Positions 23,001 through 35,062 of a DNA stretch of 51,616 bases are shown one piece after another. A program made the position numbers and the translations under genes. The notes beneath the pieces were generated by a model that was not told the origin of the DNA, did not search any database, and saw only the letters and a program-made list of their open reading frames with translations. The stretch lies in assembly GCA_029717555.1 (NCBI GenBank), contig JAMDHS010000120.1, forward strand, positions 1 through 51,616. Reading direction: 5' to 3'. This DNA is from Peribolospora baueri. Lineage: Eukaryota > Basidiomycota > Peribolosporomycetes > Peribolosporales > Peribolosporaceae. The first letter of the stretch is position 1. Every line of letters begins with the position of its first letter.

Positions 23001-25647
23001 TCAACCGCCACCCACAACTTGACCCCCTACCCCCGCATCTCGCCACCCCTTCTCACCCTTCAGCCCCTCATACCACTCCTTCTCCAACCCGGCTTTCCGT
23101 CGATCCGCAGCGTTGAAAGGCCCCTTGAGCGCGCCGCTAAAGTGGGTTCGCACTTCATCGCGGAACACTTTCACCGGATCCAAAGGGGGCACCGCGGACG
23201 AGCAGAGGTAGAGAAGCCAGCGGTGGCCTGTTGCAACGTGCTGAGGAGGGGGAAGAAGAGATCGCGCGAGTTTGTATTAGACCCTCGGAGAAACGCTGGT
23301 GAGCCAGCGTTTGACTTGCACGGAGTTCCGTCCTGCTCACCGTTACTTCGTCGTTGTGGACGATGTTTAGGATTCTGTCGAGAAGGAACAAAAAGTGGGC
23401 CGATCAGGCACATTATTCCGAACGTCCCAGGAAAAGAATGTCGTCGTACGCGAGCGGCGGAGACAGGGACGACCAATGCTGAATACCCATACATACCTAA
23501 CACTCTCCGCGTCCCCAGCCGCCTCGAACTTCTTGATCGTCACTGGGTTGACCTGCATAGCAAAAGGAAATGAAATGAACGGGAATGACCAAGTCGGTCA
23601 GTTCGAACGAAGCGGCGGAGCCTCCACAGCCACCTCTCACGAAAAGAAAGGGAGAAAAGGACGCACATCGAGGCCCCGAGCCTCGTGAACCAGATGTATT
23701 ATACACAGTCTAGACAGCAACGAGTGCGCCGTCGTTCTTGCAGACTCCCAGAGGCCATGATGAACGGGCAAGGCGCCAAAGTGGGAGCCCATCTCTTCTA
23801 GTCGCTTCGAGAGGAGGGAAAAGTGCTTCGCTTCGTCTTCCGCTACCTGGGTTTAGTCCGTTTCGTACGGTCAGAAGTGAGTGAAGAAGATCAGTCTGGG
23901 CGGCCGCTGTGCTCTTTTACCTCGGCACCCCTCCGTATCCCAACTCACCTTTGCAAAGTCGGCGAAGAATTGGACAGGCAGCGGCCGGCCCTGACCTTCT
24001 CCTCCCCACTCCTTGCCCCCGACGCGAACATGAGCGAACCGGGCTATGATGTCCCAGCTGTGAAAGGAAGGCCGTCGTTGTTCAGTGTAGGTGAAGGATT
24101 CCATTTTGTCTCCTCCTTCAAGCGCTCACCTGAGGTCGATGGCCCATTGTTCGATGTTCGCTAGTGAGTCTATGAACCAAACGGAGATGGTAGGACGTCA
24201 CCGAGTTAGCCAAACCAGAGTACGCGGCCGATCCCAACGAACACAGCGAGGAATGAGATGAAGAAGAAGTTTTCCTTCGATCCGACTCGACTCACGAAGC
24301 AAAGCGATCCGGCTTTTCTCGCTTCCTCCCTTCCCCCTCCTCCCCATTTTTCCGGGTTCGACCTTCACTTCGCTCTCATCCCTCTCCGGCACGTCCGGAG
24401 GTCTTTCTTCCTCCTTCTCCAGAAGACCTCGAACGCGTGTGATCCGCCCCGACCGGAATGCTGATACAGCTTGACGTGTCAGGGCAACTTTGGCAGCCGG
24501 AGAGGGTGTGCGGAGGATGAGCGAGGCGAAAGATGTGAGCGTGCGCGGGAGGGCATCGTCAGGTATTGGGGTTGGCCTTGGTACGTCGTTGGATGAGGTT
24601 AGGACTGATGGCGCAGACGACGTTTCAAAGTTTTCGGCTGAGTGCGCTGCAGGCTTTGATTTCGGTAAGGTGGGAAAGGCTGCAATACAGGAAGAGAGAA
24701 ATAAGAATGTACACGGGCTACCTAGGAGAAGCAGCGAGAGACGCCAGAGCCTCAAACAAGGCGCCAGCTCACCTTCGCTAACAGGCCGCACCTCCACCAC
24801 TTCCCAATCAGAGCCCATTCCTCTTGTCCCGCCCACACCATCACCATCCTCCTGCGTCACATCGTTTCCCGAGGAACCACCCTCAAGCTCCCTGCCCCCC
24901 AGCGACGGCGTCTCCACCCACACCATCCCGTCGATCTGACGGACCTCGTACACACATGTTCGCATGCCCGTCGAAGACTCGCCGGTGGAGAGAGAAAAGT
25001 CGCTAAATAACGCGAGAATGTCGAAAGAAACGGGTGAGGATACAAGACAGGGTCGGCCATGACAGTGAGGAAAGTGTGAGAGCTCACTATTCATGCCAAG
25101 GACATCTGTGGGCACGTACGTTTACAGCGCCAGAGGGTAAGCGGCAGGAAGTCAGTCGTTCAGGAGTGCGAGTGACGGCCGGCCGCGAGAGGCTCAGAGA
25201 AAGGAGAAGCAAGGCTCACACCGCTACGATGTCGTCCATGCCCTCCTCGATTTCCACCTCCTCCAACGAGGCGTTTTCCATCGGCCCTCCAGCGTGCGGA
25301 CATGTTGCTTCCATACAGTACCATCTCCCTCTATCGGCCTCGTCTGGGGTCTCGCGGGTGCCTTCTGCACCGTCAATCTCTCCGTCCTCGTGTCTCTCCT
25401 CTCCTGTTCGAACCTCCGGTGGGGGAGAGACGAAGCGGTAAAGGACGAGGGAATGATACGTCCGGCTGGCGTCCTTGGACCGTAAGGTAAGGACGTGGCG
25501 CGCGGAGCTGGAGAATGAAGTGCTCGCGATGGGCACGAATGCGGAGAGCGGTTTCTTCAAGCCGGCCTTGTACGAGGAGGACTGTCTTAGACCTGAGTGA
25601 CGCATATTGGGGAGCGATGCGCCCAGCGAGGCGACGTCGATGGCCAT
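23001..25647 (-). CDS. Rieske [2Fe-2S] domain fused to DUF455 ferritin-like domain
   Basis: Ten exons from the right: 25647-25220, 25105-25088, 25002-24773, 24679-24296, 24169-24130, 24057-23949, 23846-23667, 23552-23497, 23374-23341, 23240-23001, giving 572 aa. The N-terminal part is a Rieske domain: CPHAG (Cys116, His118) and CPWHEYDFSLSTG (Cys144, His147). The C-terminal half is DUF455 (PF04305), with likely diiron ligands in LANIEQWAIDL, VAEDEAKHFSLL, HLVHEARGLDVNP and NDEVTHV. DUF455 is structurally related to the tRNA hydroxylase MiaE, so an oxygenase supplied with electrons by its own Rieske cluster is a fair inference; substrate unknown. Exon 2 is only 18 nt and carries the whole CPWHE ligand motif. 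The start could also be 25,767, which adds 40 residues. Head-to-head with the iminopeptidase gene. Confidence 0.87.
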
Positions 25648-25955
25648 CTTGGTCTTTGTTTGTCGCCAGACGATGGCGAGTCGAGGCGATCGTATGAAAT
25701 GCTGCGGGCGTGATTGTGATGTGATAAACGACAGCGGCGACGACTCTTTCGTCTCATCTCCTCGCACACCTCTACGCCCTGTATGTTGTTATCTTCTACT
25801 TCCACGTCAACCTGACTCGCCCTATCCTCGCCCGTTCCTTCGCCCTAGCGTCCTCGCGAAGGCCCGCTCTCCTCGTTCCTCTTCAAACCGTCCATCCCCA
25901 CTGGCTGTCCGTCCCGCTCACACAGGCCACCTTCGCCCTTTCCCCGCGCCCAACC
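25648..25955. promoter_or_regulatory. Shared divergent promoter, Rieske-DUF455 / iminopeptidase
   Basis: 308 bp separate the two start codons. No TATA box seen; the plus side is strongly pyrimidine-rich just before the iminopeptidase start. Confidence 0.5.
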
Positions 25956-27933
<1,978 letters not shown>

Positions 27934-28203
27934 CTCTTCCCTTCCCTTTCTCTTTCGGACTGGAGCAACCTTGTCATCGCGACTGATCGAATCGATCTCC
28001 ATGGCCGTACGTGCGTACGTGCATGTGAACAAATATCACTTTCCTGCTTTGAAGTTGCGGAGTAGAGCAAGCGCAGATCCCGCATCGGATTCCTGGAGAG
28101 TATACGGGCAAGTACACTCGAAGAGCCATTGAGAGGAGGCACAGGTCCGCCATCAGTTCGACGGCCAGAACTGGTATCGAGGCGAACTCCCGGCGCGTCG
28201 CGT

Positions 28204-30382
28204 TCACTCGTTGATCACGAGCCTGACGTCGCAAGCACAGGAGCGCGCATCAGAGGATCGAACGTTAGTCAGCCTTTGTCCGCTCTCATTCTGCCGCCCA
28301 TCCTGTTCCTCGTCCACGTTCTGCTCCCCCGTACGACGGAGACGGGCAGACAGACAGCGGCAGCGTTGGGCGGAGCGATGGACTCACTCGAACGAGCTGA
28401 AGTAAACCTTCTGGTCAGTGGGTGTTTGATAGGTGGAATCGGAGCCTCCGAAAAAGGTGGAAAAGAAGATACCGGCGCTGCGCGGGGAGGGGTAGGGTTT
28501 GTTCGTGCGCAGAGAGCGACGTATTGTGAGCGTCAGTTGCGTTATGAACGACAGAGGGAAAGAGGATGTACGGGGACAGGGTGCGATAAGACATGACACT
28601 CACAAGCCTGCGCCAGAGGTATAATAGACTTGATCGAACGTGGCTACCATCTCGTTCTCGAACCACACTGTGGGGGCACGACAATGTTTGAAACCATCAG
28701 CCCTCTTCCTTCGCCGTCTCCTCTTATCGAGCTAAACAGAGATTGCCCGCATCGGGCGGCTCACGGTTGAATGCCCCATCAGCTTTATCGGGCGAGGAAT
28801 TGAGCTTGATGTCCTGCCTGACGCTGCTCCACGAACCGTTATTGAACGTCCACGAGCCGCGGGCGATGCTGTCGCCATAGGACGGGTCGCAGACCGTCTT
28901 GGGCTGGGAGGGGAGGAAAGCCAGACGGGAGGCCCGACAAGGGTGGAGAGAAAACGGACGGCGCTTGGGTGAGCGATATCCGAAAAGTTTTGGAAAAGTG
29001 GGAACGATCAATCTAATTCGTCCGCTCACCGGCACATCGCAAAGGGCCGGAACTTGCTTGCTTTGGTCTGCGAGCAGACATCGACCGTTCGAGAAGGGAA
29101 GACGATAAGACGAGGAACGACAGGATTCGATCAGTGAAGTGAGTGACCCCGAGTCGTTCGAGTCTATCACCAGCACGTAAGCTCTAAACTGGTCCTCGTT
29201 CAAAATATCAGGCTTACCAGCATACAAATAGAGCTCGCCGGCACCGTCTTGTCTCCACATCAGGCGCGTGCTGAAGCAGTCTGTGGCAGCGTTTCCGCCT
29301 GAGCAGCCCTGTTCCGGGTGAAAAAGCGAATTGAACGCACGTCAATCGAGGGAACTTTGCTGCGCAGACCCAAGGAGGGATCATGCCATAACTGACCTTA
29401 GCTCCACCGCTGTATGGAGAGAAGATGACCGGGGACATACAGTGTCATGTCAACAGTCTTACTTCTTAATGCTCACACGGCCTTCAAGGAAGTCCATGGA
29501 AGAGGCCAATCTCCTAAGAGTGGAAACGTTCGCTCACTAAAGTCCAGGCAGCTTTCCACCTTTGACCCTGTGTGATAGGAGATGGCATCCGATGGAATGG
29601 TAAGCACGGCATACGTTAAGGCTTGCGACGCCAGAGTCCTAGAGGGAATTGCCGACTCGCCAATTGAAGCCCTGATAGTAGCCATCGAGCCAAGGAGAGG
29701 AAAAAAAAAGTGAGTGATGGGTCGTCTACGTCAATCATACACCATGACACCCCCCAGCTGCGAATTCAACCCTATCACACACATTAGGGAAGAAGACGTC
29801 ATAGGAGAAGGTGACGTTCTTGGCCGTGCTGAGGTCGATGGGACTGGCGTAGAACTGGGAGCCTCCTATGGGAGAGTGTTGGGGATTACGGGAGCCTGTT
29901 AGAAAGAGAAAGATGGACTGTGTGAGCGAGCAGGAGAGTACGTTCATCCGCGGGGACGGGATCTTGCTTACTCACCGGCGGGGTAGTCAATCTAGACAGC
30001 GGCCACAGCCAACCAAAGGAAAGAAAGGAACGGGAGGAGTTAAGCAAAGATACAGCGACCAAGGCAGATGCGCATCCTTGCTAACCTGGATAACCGAGCC
30101 ATTCGTTTTATTCGAAGACGGACCGTAAGCGCTGTCGGGCACTCCGGACGTCAAGATCTGCACATTGTTCTTGCCAGAGGACCAAGACAGTGTGCTTCCC
30201 CAGGGCGACCAGTCTGTGAAATTGGCGGGGAGAGACCAACTGTTCGCGGCGGGCTTGGAGGACATGAGGTCGCGATAGCGGGGAAGGGAGCCATGCAGGC
30301 GGGCCTCTGCAGCGGGTGCTGGAGAGAAGAGAGGAAGAAGGGAAAAAGCCACGAAGGAAGGGACGGTCAGCTTGAGATGCAT
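28204..30382 (-). CDS. Secreted polysaccharide lyase, PL14-type
   Basis: Twelve exons from the right: 30382-30086, 30001-29986, 29895-29783, 29671-29661, 29567-29538, 29409-29397, 29308-29218, 29067-29030, 28903-28765, 28667-28604, 28477-28388, 28222-28204, giving 306 aa. It starts with a signal peptide (MHLKLTVPSFVAFSLLPLF, then APAAEA). After joining, the core reads VTFSYDVFFPN, GFNWVKGGKLPGLYGGAKG, CSGGNAATDCFSTRLMWR, GAGELYLYA, then CDPSYGDSIARGSWTF and AGIFFSTFFGGSD, which matches fungal glucuronan/alginate-lyase-like PL14 proteins. The family cleaves uronic-acid polysaccharides by beta-elimination. Exons 2, 4 and 6 are 16, 11 and 13 nt; intron 4 has a GC donor. The catalytic core is only readable with these micro-exons. 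Expected in the secretome; exact substrate unknown. Confidence 0.87.
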
Positions 30383-31071
30383 GGTGGGGCTAGGGAGCTG
30401 TGGATGGTGAAGAGAAGAGGCGGGTTACTGAGCGGGCGGGAGCGAGGCGAGAGGAGAAGACGAGAACGCCAGTCGGTCCCTTCTGTCTGATATGTACTCT
30501 ACAAGGTCAGAAAGCGGTTGCTCACCTACCCACCTACACGGCGAGACGGAGCGATCGCTCCGCCCTCGTGATTACCGGCGGCTCGCAAGCGCACGATCGG
30601 TCGCACATTCACCTTGTCGTTCACACTATCGTCACCGGCCCTGCAGCAAATGGATACGTGAGGTGAAAGCAAGGCGGATATTCTTGACCCAGTCGGAGGA
30701 GGACAGTTTGGGAAACGCCGGTCGCGCCTCCATCACGCGATTACTAAGTCGGCTAATGCACGCCGTCGATCAGCCGTCGGCCCGCAAATGACATTGCCAA
30801 TGTGGGCTAGCCCGGTCATCCCCGCTTTTCCATTTCCTCTTCCGTAGAGATTGCCCTAGACGTGGCGCCATCGCTCCACCGTTTTACCTCTCTTCCTTTT
30901 TACTCTCCCACCGTATAACCCTGCTCCACTTCTTCCTGTTTCTCTGACTCACTCACATGTTGAGTCATACTCGTGTGTCCTGTACTATAAAAGGGGTCAC
31001 TCATCGGGTTCCGAATGTGGGACAAGATCGTCCTCACGTACGCGGCTGAGACAGCACGTGAGCGCTCACAA
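30383..31071. other. Intergenic, lyase promoter and left flank of copia fossil
   Basis: About 690 bp. The right part has a plus-strand TATAAAAG at 30,987-30,994 about 80 bp before the fossil element. No gene seen. The left part is the likely lyase promoter. Confidence 0.55.
30987..30994 (+). promoter_or_regulatory. TATA-like box without an adjacent gene
   Basis: TATAAAAG on the plus strand; no plus-strand coding region follows until 33,537, beyond the fossil retroelement. It may be a remnant of the promoter now split by the element, or chance. Confidence 0.35.
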
Positions 31072-31179
31072 TGTTGGAACTAGCGGTGGATGGACGGAAG
31101 TCGATGCTATTGGTTCATAAGAGAAGAGAACATGCAAAAAGGAAAGCCGCAGAGGTAGAGGAAAGACGGCAGTACTAGG
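31072..31179 (-). repeat. Left LTR copy of the copia fossil
   Basis: Begins TGTTGGAACTAGCGG on the plus strand, i.e. ends in CCAACA in element orientation, as usual for copia LTRs. Matches 33,148-33,253. Confidence 0.85.
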
Positions 31180-33129
31180 GTTATACCAAGTATATCTCTG
31201 CGGCCCTCGCGGCTAGGGAGGCGATCTGGCTCAAGCGGCTTGACGCTGGCGCAGATAGGAAAGGGGAAAAGGAAGCGAATCGTTTTCGCCGGATGGCGTA
31301 GCCGACGAAGAAAAGGCCCTGTTACCAGTTGATACAGGAAAGATCGGGAAACGTGCTGGAAGCGATATGATGGTAGTAATTGTCTGTCTTTTCATCCAGC
31401 GTCAAGCCGCTTGAGCCAGATCGCCTCCCTAGCCGCGAGGGCGGAAAGATATACTCCGCCTCCACAGTGGAAGAAGCGACTGCGCTTTGGCGTCTGCTAC
31501 TCCAGCTCACCGAGCCGCCGTTGCCCAGACTGAACGTGAATATGAGCTGCCGTCTTCAACGTGTTGCTAGCGATGTGACCAAGGCGCCTATGCCACGCCT
31601 GAGATCGCTAAGGCCTGCCGTCACCGGGGATCGTTCGTTCGCGTCCCCGACGTTGGGGAGTTGCGTCTCCGCGTCGTCGTCGGAGCTAAAGTCGCTTGCA
31701 TCCGAGTCGCCGTCACCCTCCGCCACCACCGGCTCTGCCGTTTCCTGGGCGTTGAGTGCCTGTGCGGGTGGCCTTTTGTTGAGAGGCGCGAGGTTAAGAA
31801 CGTAGAGCCCATTCCGAACGCGTCCTTTGGTGACCTCTTCCCTTTTTTGCTCTTGATCCTGGCCTCCTCATCACGCGCCTCAACGATGAAGCCGCGCTTG
31901 GTCAGCTGAGGGACCGAGAGAAGGTTCGCGACCAGTCCTGGTGCATAGAGGACGTCCCTGATCGATTCAGAGCTGCCGTCAGGGAAGACGAGGCGAACGA
32001 CGCCAGAGCCTGGGGCGTTCAGAGTCGCGTTGTTGCCCATGGTGACGCGGTGAGGAGTGCTGAAGGCATTATACTCCCCAAACTACTTCTTGTCGTTGGT
32101 CATGTGCTTACTAGCACCGCTGTCGAGCACCCAGTCATTCTTCTGAGCGTCGGCGTTGAAGTGAGCTTGCGCGGCAACGGCGGAGAAGGTCCAAGCGAAG
32201 GCGGCCCAGTCGTTCTTTTCGCCTTCCTTTTTCTTCTTCTCTTCCTCCATCCTCAGCGTTCGGCATTCGACCTTCTTGTGCCCAACCTTCCCGCAGTGAT
32301 GGCACTTGCCCTTGAACTTGTATTTCTTGAGTCGCGGCCATAGCAGTCTCAGCAGACGACGTCGGAGCATTTTAGGCAACTGTCTGCATCATCTCCTTCT
32401 CGATCTGCTTGACCTCGTGCATCAACTCGTCGGATGGTAGAGTCTCCGTGTGAAAGCGCCAGACTGCTTTGTGAACTTCAAAGGAGGAGGGCAGTCGCTC
32501 GAGGAGCATATAGGTGAAGTCCTCGTCAGCCAACGTCTCTCCTGCCTCGCGGAAGTTGTCTCGCAGGTCCATCATGCGCGCGAAGAAGGCGTTCATAGAC
32601 TCTTTTGGCTCCGGGTGCGTCTTTTTGAGCTCCGAACGCAAATTGAACCTAGTCGCCTTAGACTCGCCCGCGTGAATGTGCTCCAGGTCTGCCCACAGTT
32701 GCTTAGCCGACCTTCTCTCATTGATCTGGCTCAACTGGGTCCTTTCGAGCGTATCGATGATCGCCAGCCTGGCAATAGCGAGAACCCGCCGAAGGGTTTC
32801 GTGCGCCTGGTCCAGTTCGATCCAGTTGGAGTGATAGCTTACTGCCTCCTCCATATCGATGTCGGGCCCATTGGGGTCGATGAAGAACCAGAGCCCCGTC
32901 GACTCTAGGATGTTCGTCATCCTCCTTCTCCATCCGATGTAGTTCGGAGAGCTCAACTTCTGAGCTCCCTGCCAAGAGACAGCAGCGTTGTCCTTGACGC
33001 CCTTGACCATGTTCGCAATCTTGGCCTGCCTTCGGGACGGCTCACTGACCCTAGCTTGGGTGCGTCTGGCTCAGGATCGCCTCTTTCCGACTGAGGCGTC
33101 CCGGCCCTTCTGCCACCTCTACGAAGTCG

Positions 33130-33147
33130 ATGCTGGGCTCATAACCT
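33130..33147 (-). other. Primer-binding site, half initiator tRNA-Met
   Basis: Plus strand reads ATGCTGGGCTCATAACC directly against the LTR end. This is the anticodon stem-loop of eukaryotic initiator tRNA-Met (CAT anticodon). Copia-type elements are known to prime from a cleaved half of this tRNA, so the site identifies both orientation and family. Confidence 0.8.
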
Positions 33148-33253
33148 GTTGGAACTAGCGGTGGATGGACGGAAGTCGATGCTATTGGCTCATAAGAGAA
33201 GAGTGCATACAAAAAGGAAGACCGCAGAGGTAGAGGAAGACGGCAGTACTAGG
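33148..33253 (-). repeat. Right LTR copy of the copia fossil
   Basis: Direct repeat of 31,072-31,179. The shared part ends near 33,253; the LTR may continue further right, toward the ATPase inhibitor promoter. Confidence 0.8.
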
Positions 33254-33536
33254 CCGCAGTAACACAGTTGCCTACATAATCAGCCGCGTAACCACGGTGC
33301 TCGTCGCCGATCTCCAACTCACCAATTGGAGCACGTGATCCGTCGACGGCTAGAATGACGCGGCTCCCGGCCAAAGGTTAGGGTTACGTCCACGCGTACC
33401 CCGCCGAGCCCGCTGATCGGGGTACACGTCACCACATTTCTATTTCTAGGCGGAGACCCTCGGTGTATGACCACGTAGACAGCCTTGCACCACCATCCCT
33501 TCCATCTCAGCGAACCTCCTAGCAGCCACAACCACA

Positions 33537-34140
33537 ATGTTCAACCTCGCTCGCAGCGTCCCTCGTGCCACCATCTCCCTCGCCCCGCGGGCATCGGCGG
33601 TCGCAGGCACCACCATCTTCTCGCGCGGCTACGCCCTCGGCGACGATCGGAGGGAGGGCAGCACCGCTACGTCTAAGGGTTGGAGCGAGAAGGAGAGGGT
33701 GAGTTCGTGGCGCGGGCCGGGGAGCGATGCTCCATCCCCCAGCATGTGGACGGAGTGTACTTCTCGGGTATGATCGGAGACGGCCGATCGAATTCAGCCA
33801 ACGCGACTTACCACCGCTCGTGTGTGTATCACGCCCATCCTCCCCGTTCTCTTCAAATCCCCCTCCCCGCACGTCTTTCCCCCATCCTCGTTCTCCCTTC
33901 ACAGGCCGACGAGACTCGTTACGCTCGCCAGCAGGAGGAGGAGAAGATCAAGAAGAGTGGGTCACTTTGGCCTGGCTTCGTTCTCATCACTCTTTCCACG
34001 CTCATCTGTTTCTCCTTGCCCTCCTCCCTTCCCGCCCGCCCGCAGTCAAGGAGAGCATCAAGAAGCAGCGCGAAAGCCTCGACAACCTCGAGAAGGACCT
34101 CAACGAGCTCGGCGGGGGCTCTTCGTCCCAGAAGAAGTGA
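33537..34140 (+). CDS. INH1: Mitochondrial F1F0-ATPase inhibitor (IF1/INH1)
   Basis: Three exons: 33537-33698, 33905-33956, 34046-34140, giving 102 aa. The N-terminus (MFNLARSVPRATISLAPRAS) is an Arg/Ser-rich mitochondrial presequence. Then GWSEKERADETRYARQQEEE is the family's inhibitory segment, followed by a coiled coil (IKESIKKQRESLDNLEKDLN). The protein binds the catalytic F1 part of ATP synthase at low pH and stops wasteful ATP hydrolysis. Length matches the family (about 85-110 aa). The fossil copia element ends only about 280 bp upstream, so it sits in or next to the promoter. Confidence 0.92.
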
Positions 34141-35062
34141 TCCCCCTTCCCCTGTCGCAAAGACGTCTAGAGCGTGATCGGTGGCCACGAGGCTCGCTCT
34201 TACCTCTCCTCGCCGGCATCCCGCAATCTCTACCTTTCCCTCCCTTCATCTGCATCTCACTGTTATGTAGCGTTGGCTGTAAGTCCAAACATTAATGTTC
34301 AAGTCATGTCAGGAAATCTGTGTTCGATCCTTTTGATCAGCGTTCGGTGTGGTATCGTGGCCTTTTACGTCCTGGACAGCGATCACTATCCGCGCTCGGC
34401 AGTATCCTGCGAGTCATGAAAGGATCGGCTGCTCTCACTCTGTTCATGCTCCTTTGCGCCGCCTTCGTGCTCTGCTCTGTCGCTCACGACTTCTACTCTA
34501 GCCATTGACCAGTCACAACCAGTCACAAGCTGTAATGGATCTGCGCCAGCCTTCGCCTCATCACTTCACATACCGGTACAGATCCGCTTCCACTTGAGAA
34601 ATGAGAACTTGAGGGCGATCTCTTTGCTCCGGTTTCCAAGGCGTTTGGGTCTCTTATTGGTACCCTGTCTCTATCCCACTCTTTAGTAAACTTCTGGTAG
34701 AATCGTGGGCGAAAAGGAGGCAGCGCCTGTCGGAGCAAGGTTCCCGATCAGATCGAGAGCATCGATGGGAACGAGTAAACGGGAAGGGTACATGTGCAGG
34801 CTGCTGTGGGGGAGCCTCCTAGTCCACGTGCGTGAAACTCTACTCACCAATTCCCATACCAACATGCAACGACCGCCCTCTAGGCCGCTCGTTGCCCTGC
34901 CTTCCCTAGTGACACGAAAAACGCAAGGTTGATGTGTTGCGACACCGAGAAAAAGCACAAGTACATTCAAAAAACATTCTGTTGTACAAAAGGGAACAGA
35001 CGTCCATCTAAGCCATCATCGTCTGTCTCCAACCGAATCATTGCGTGCAAGCGGAGCGATCG
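34141..35062. other. Intergenic, convergent ATPase inhibitor and UBC6 3' ends
   Basis: About 920 bp between converging genes, longer than both 3' UTRs should need. Open frames here (for example 34,683-34,970) show no family signal, signal peptide or credible splice partners. I see nothing I can name. Confidence 0.5.

Larger units (their letters stand above)
31072..33253 (-). mobile_element. Fossil Ty1/copia LTR retrotransposon
   Basis: Minus-oriented, old and broken, with several breaks and much of pol absent. Parts: a right LTR whose inner end is at 33,148; a primer-binding site just inside it; a gag-like (UBN2-type) region about 33,010-32,380; a CCHC zinc knuckle (CHHCGKVGHKKVEC) near 32,300; an aspartic protease-type motif (LDSGAS) near 32,115; a further pol-like stretch about 32,040-31,800; RNase H-end fragments (STVEAEY type) about 31,190-31,510; and a left LTR beginning at 31,072. 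The two LTR pieces share about 107 bp (31,072-31,179 and 33,148-33,253) at roughly 93-94% identity, so the insertion is not recent. I could not fix the outer end of the right LTR or a target-site duplication. Confidence 0.85.

Noticed and set aside
29473-29685. 70-codon minus-strand open frame in the lyase gene
   Set aside because: It reads through two introns. The micro-exon model rebuilds the conserved PL14 core and is preferred.
33130-33147. tRNA-Met gene fragment
   Set aside because: Only the anticodon arm is present and it sits exactly at the LTR border, so it is a primer-binding site.
34683-34970. Minus-strand 95-codon open frame between ATPase inhibitor and UBC6
   Set aside because: No family signal, no splice partner and no conserved motif; UBC6 ends cleanly at 35,063.
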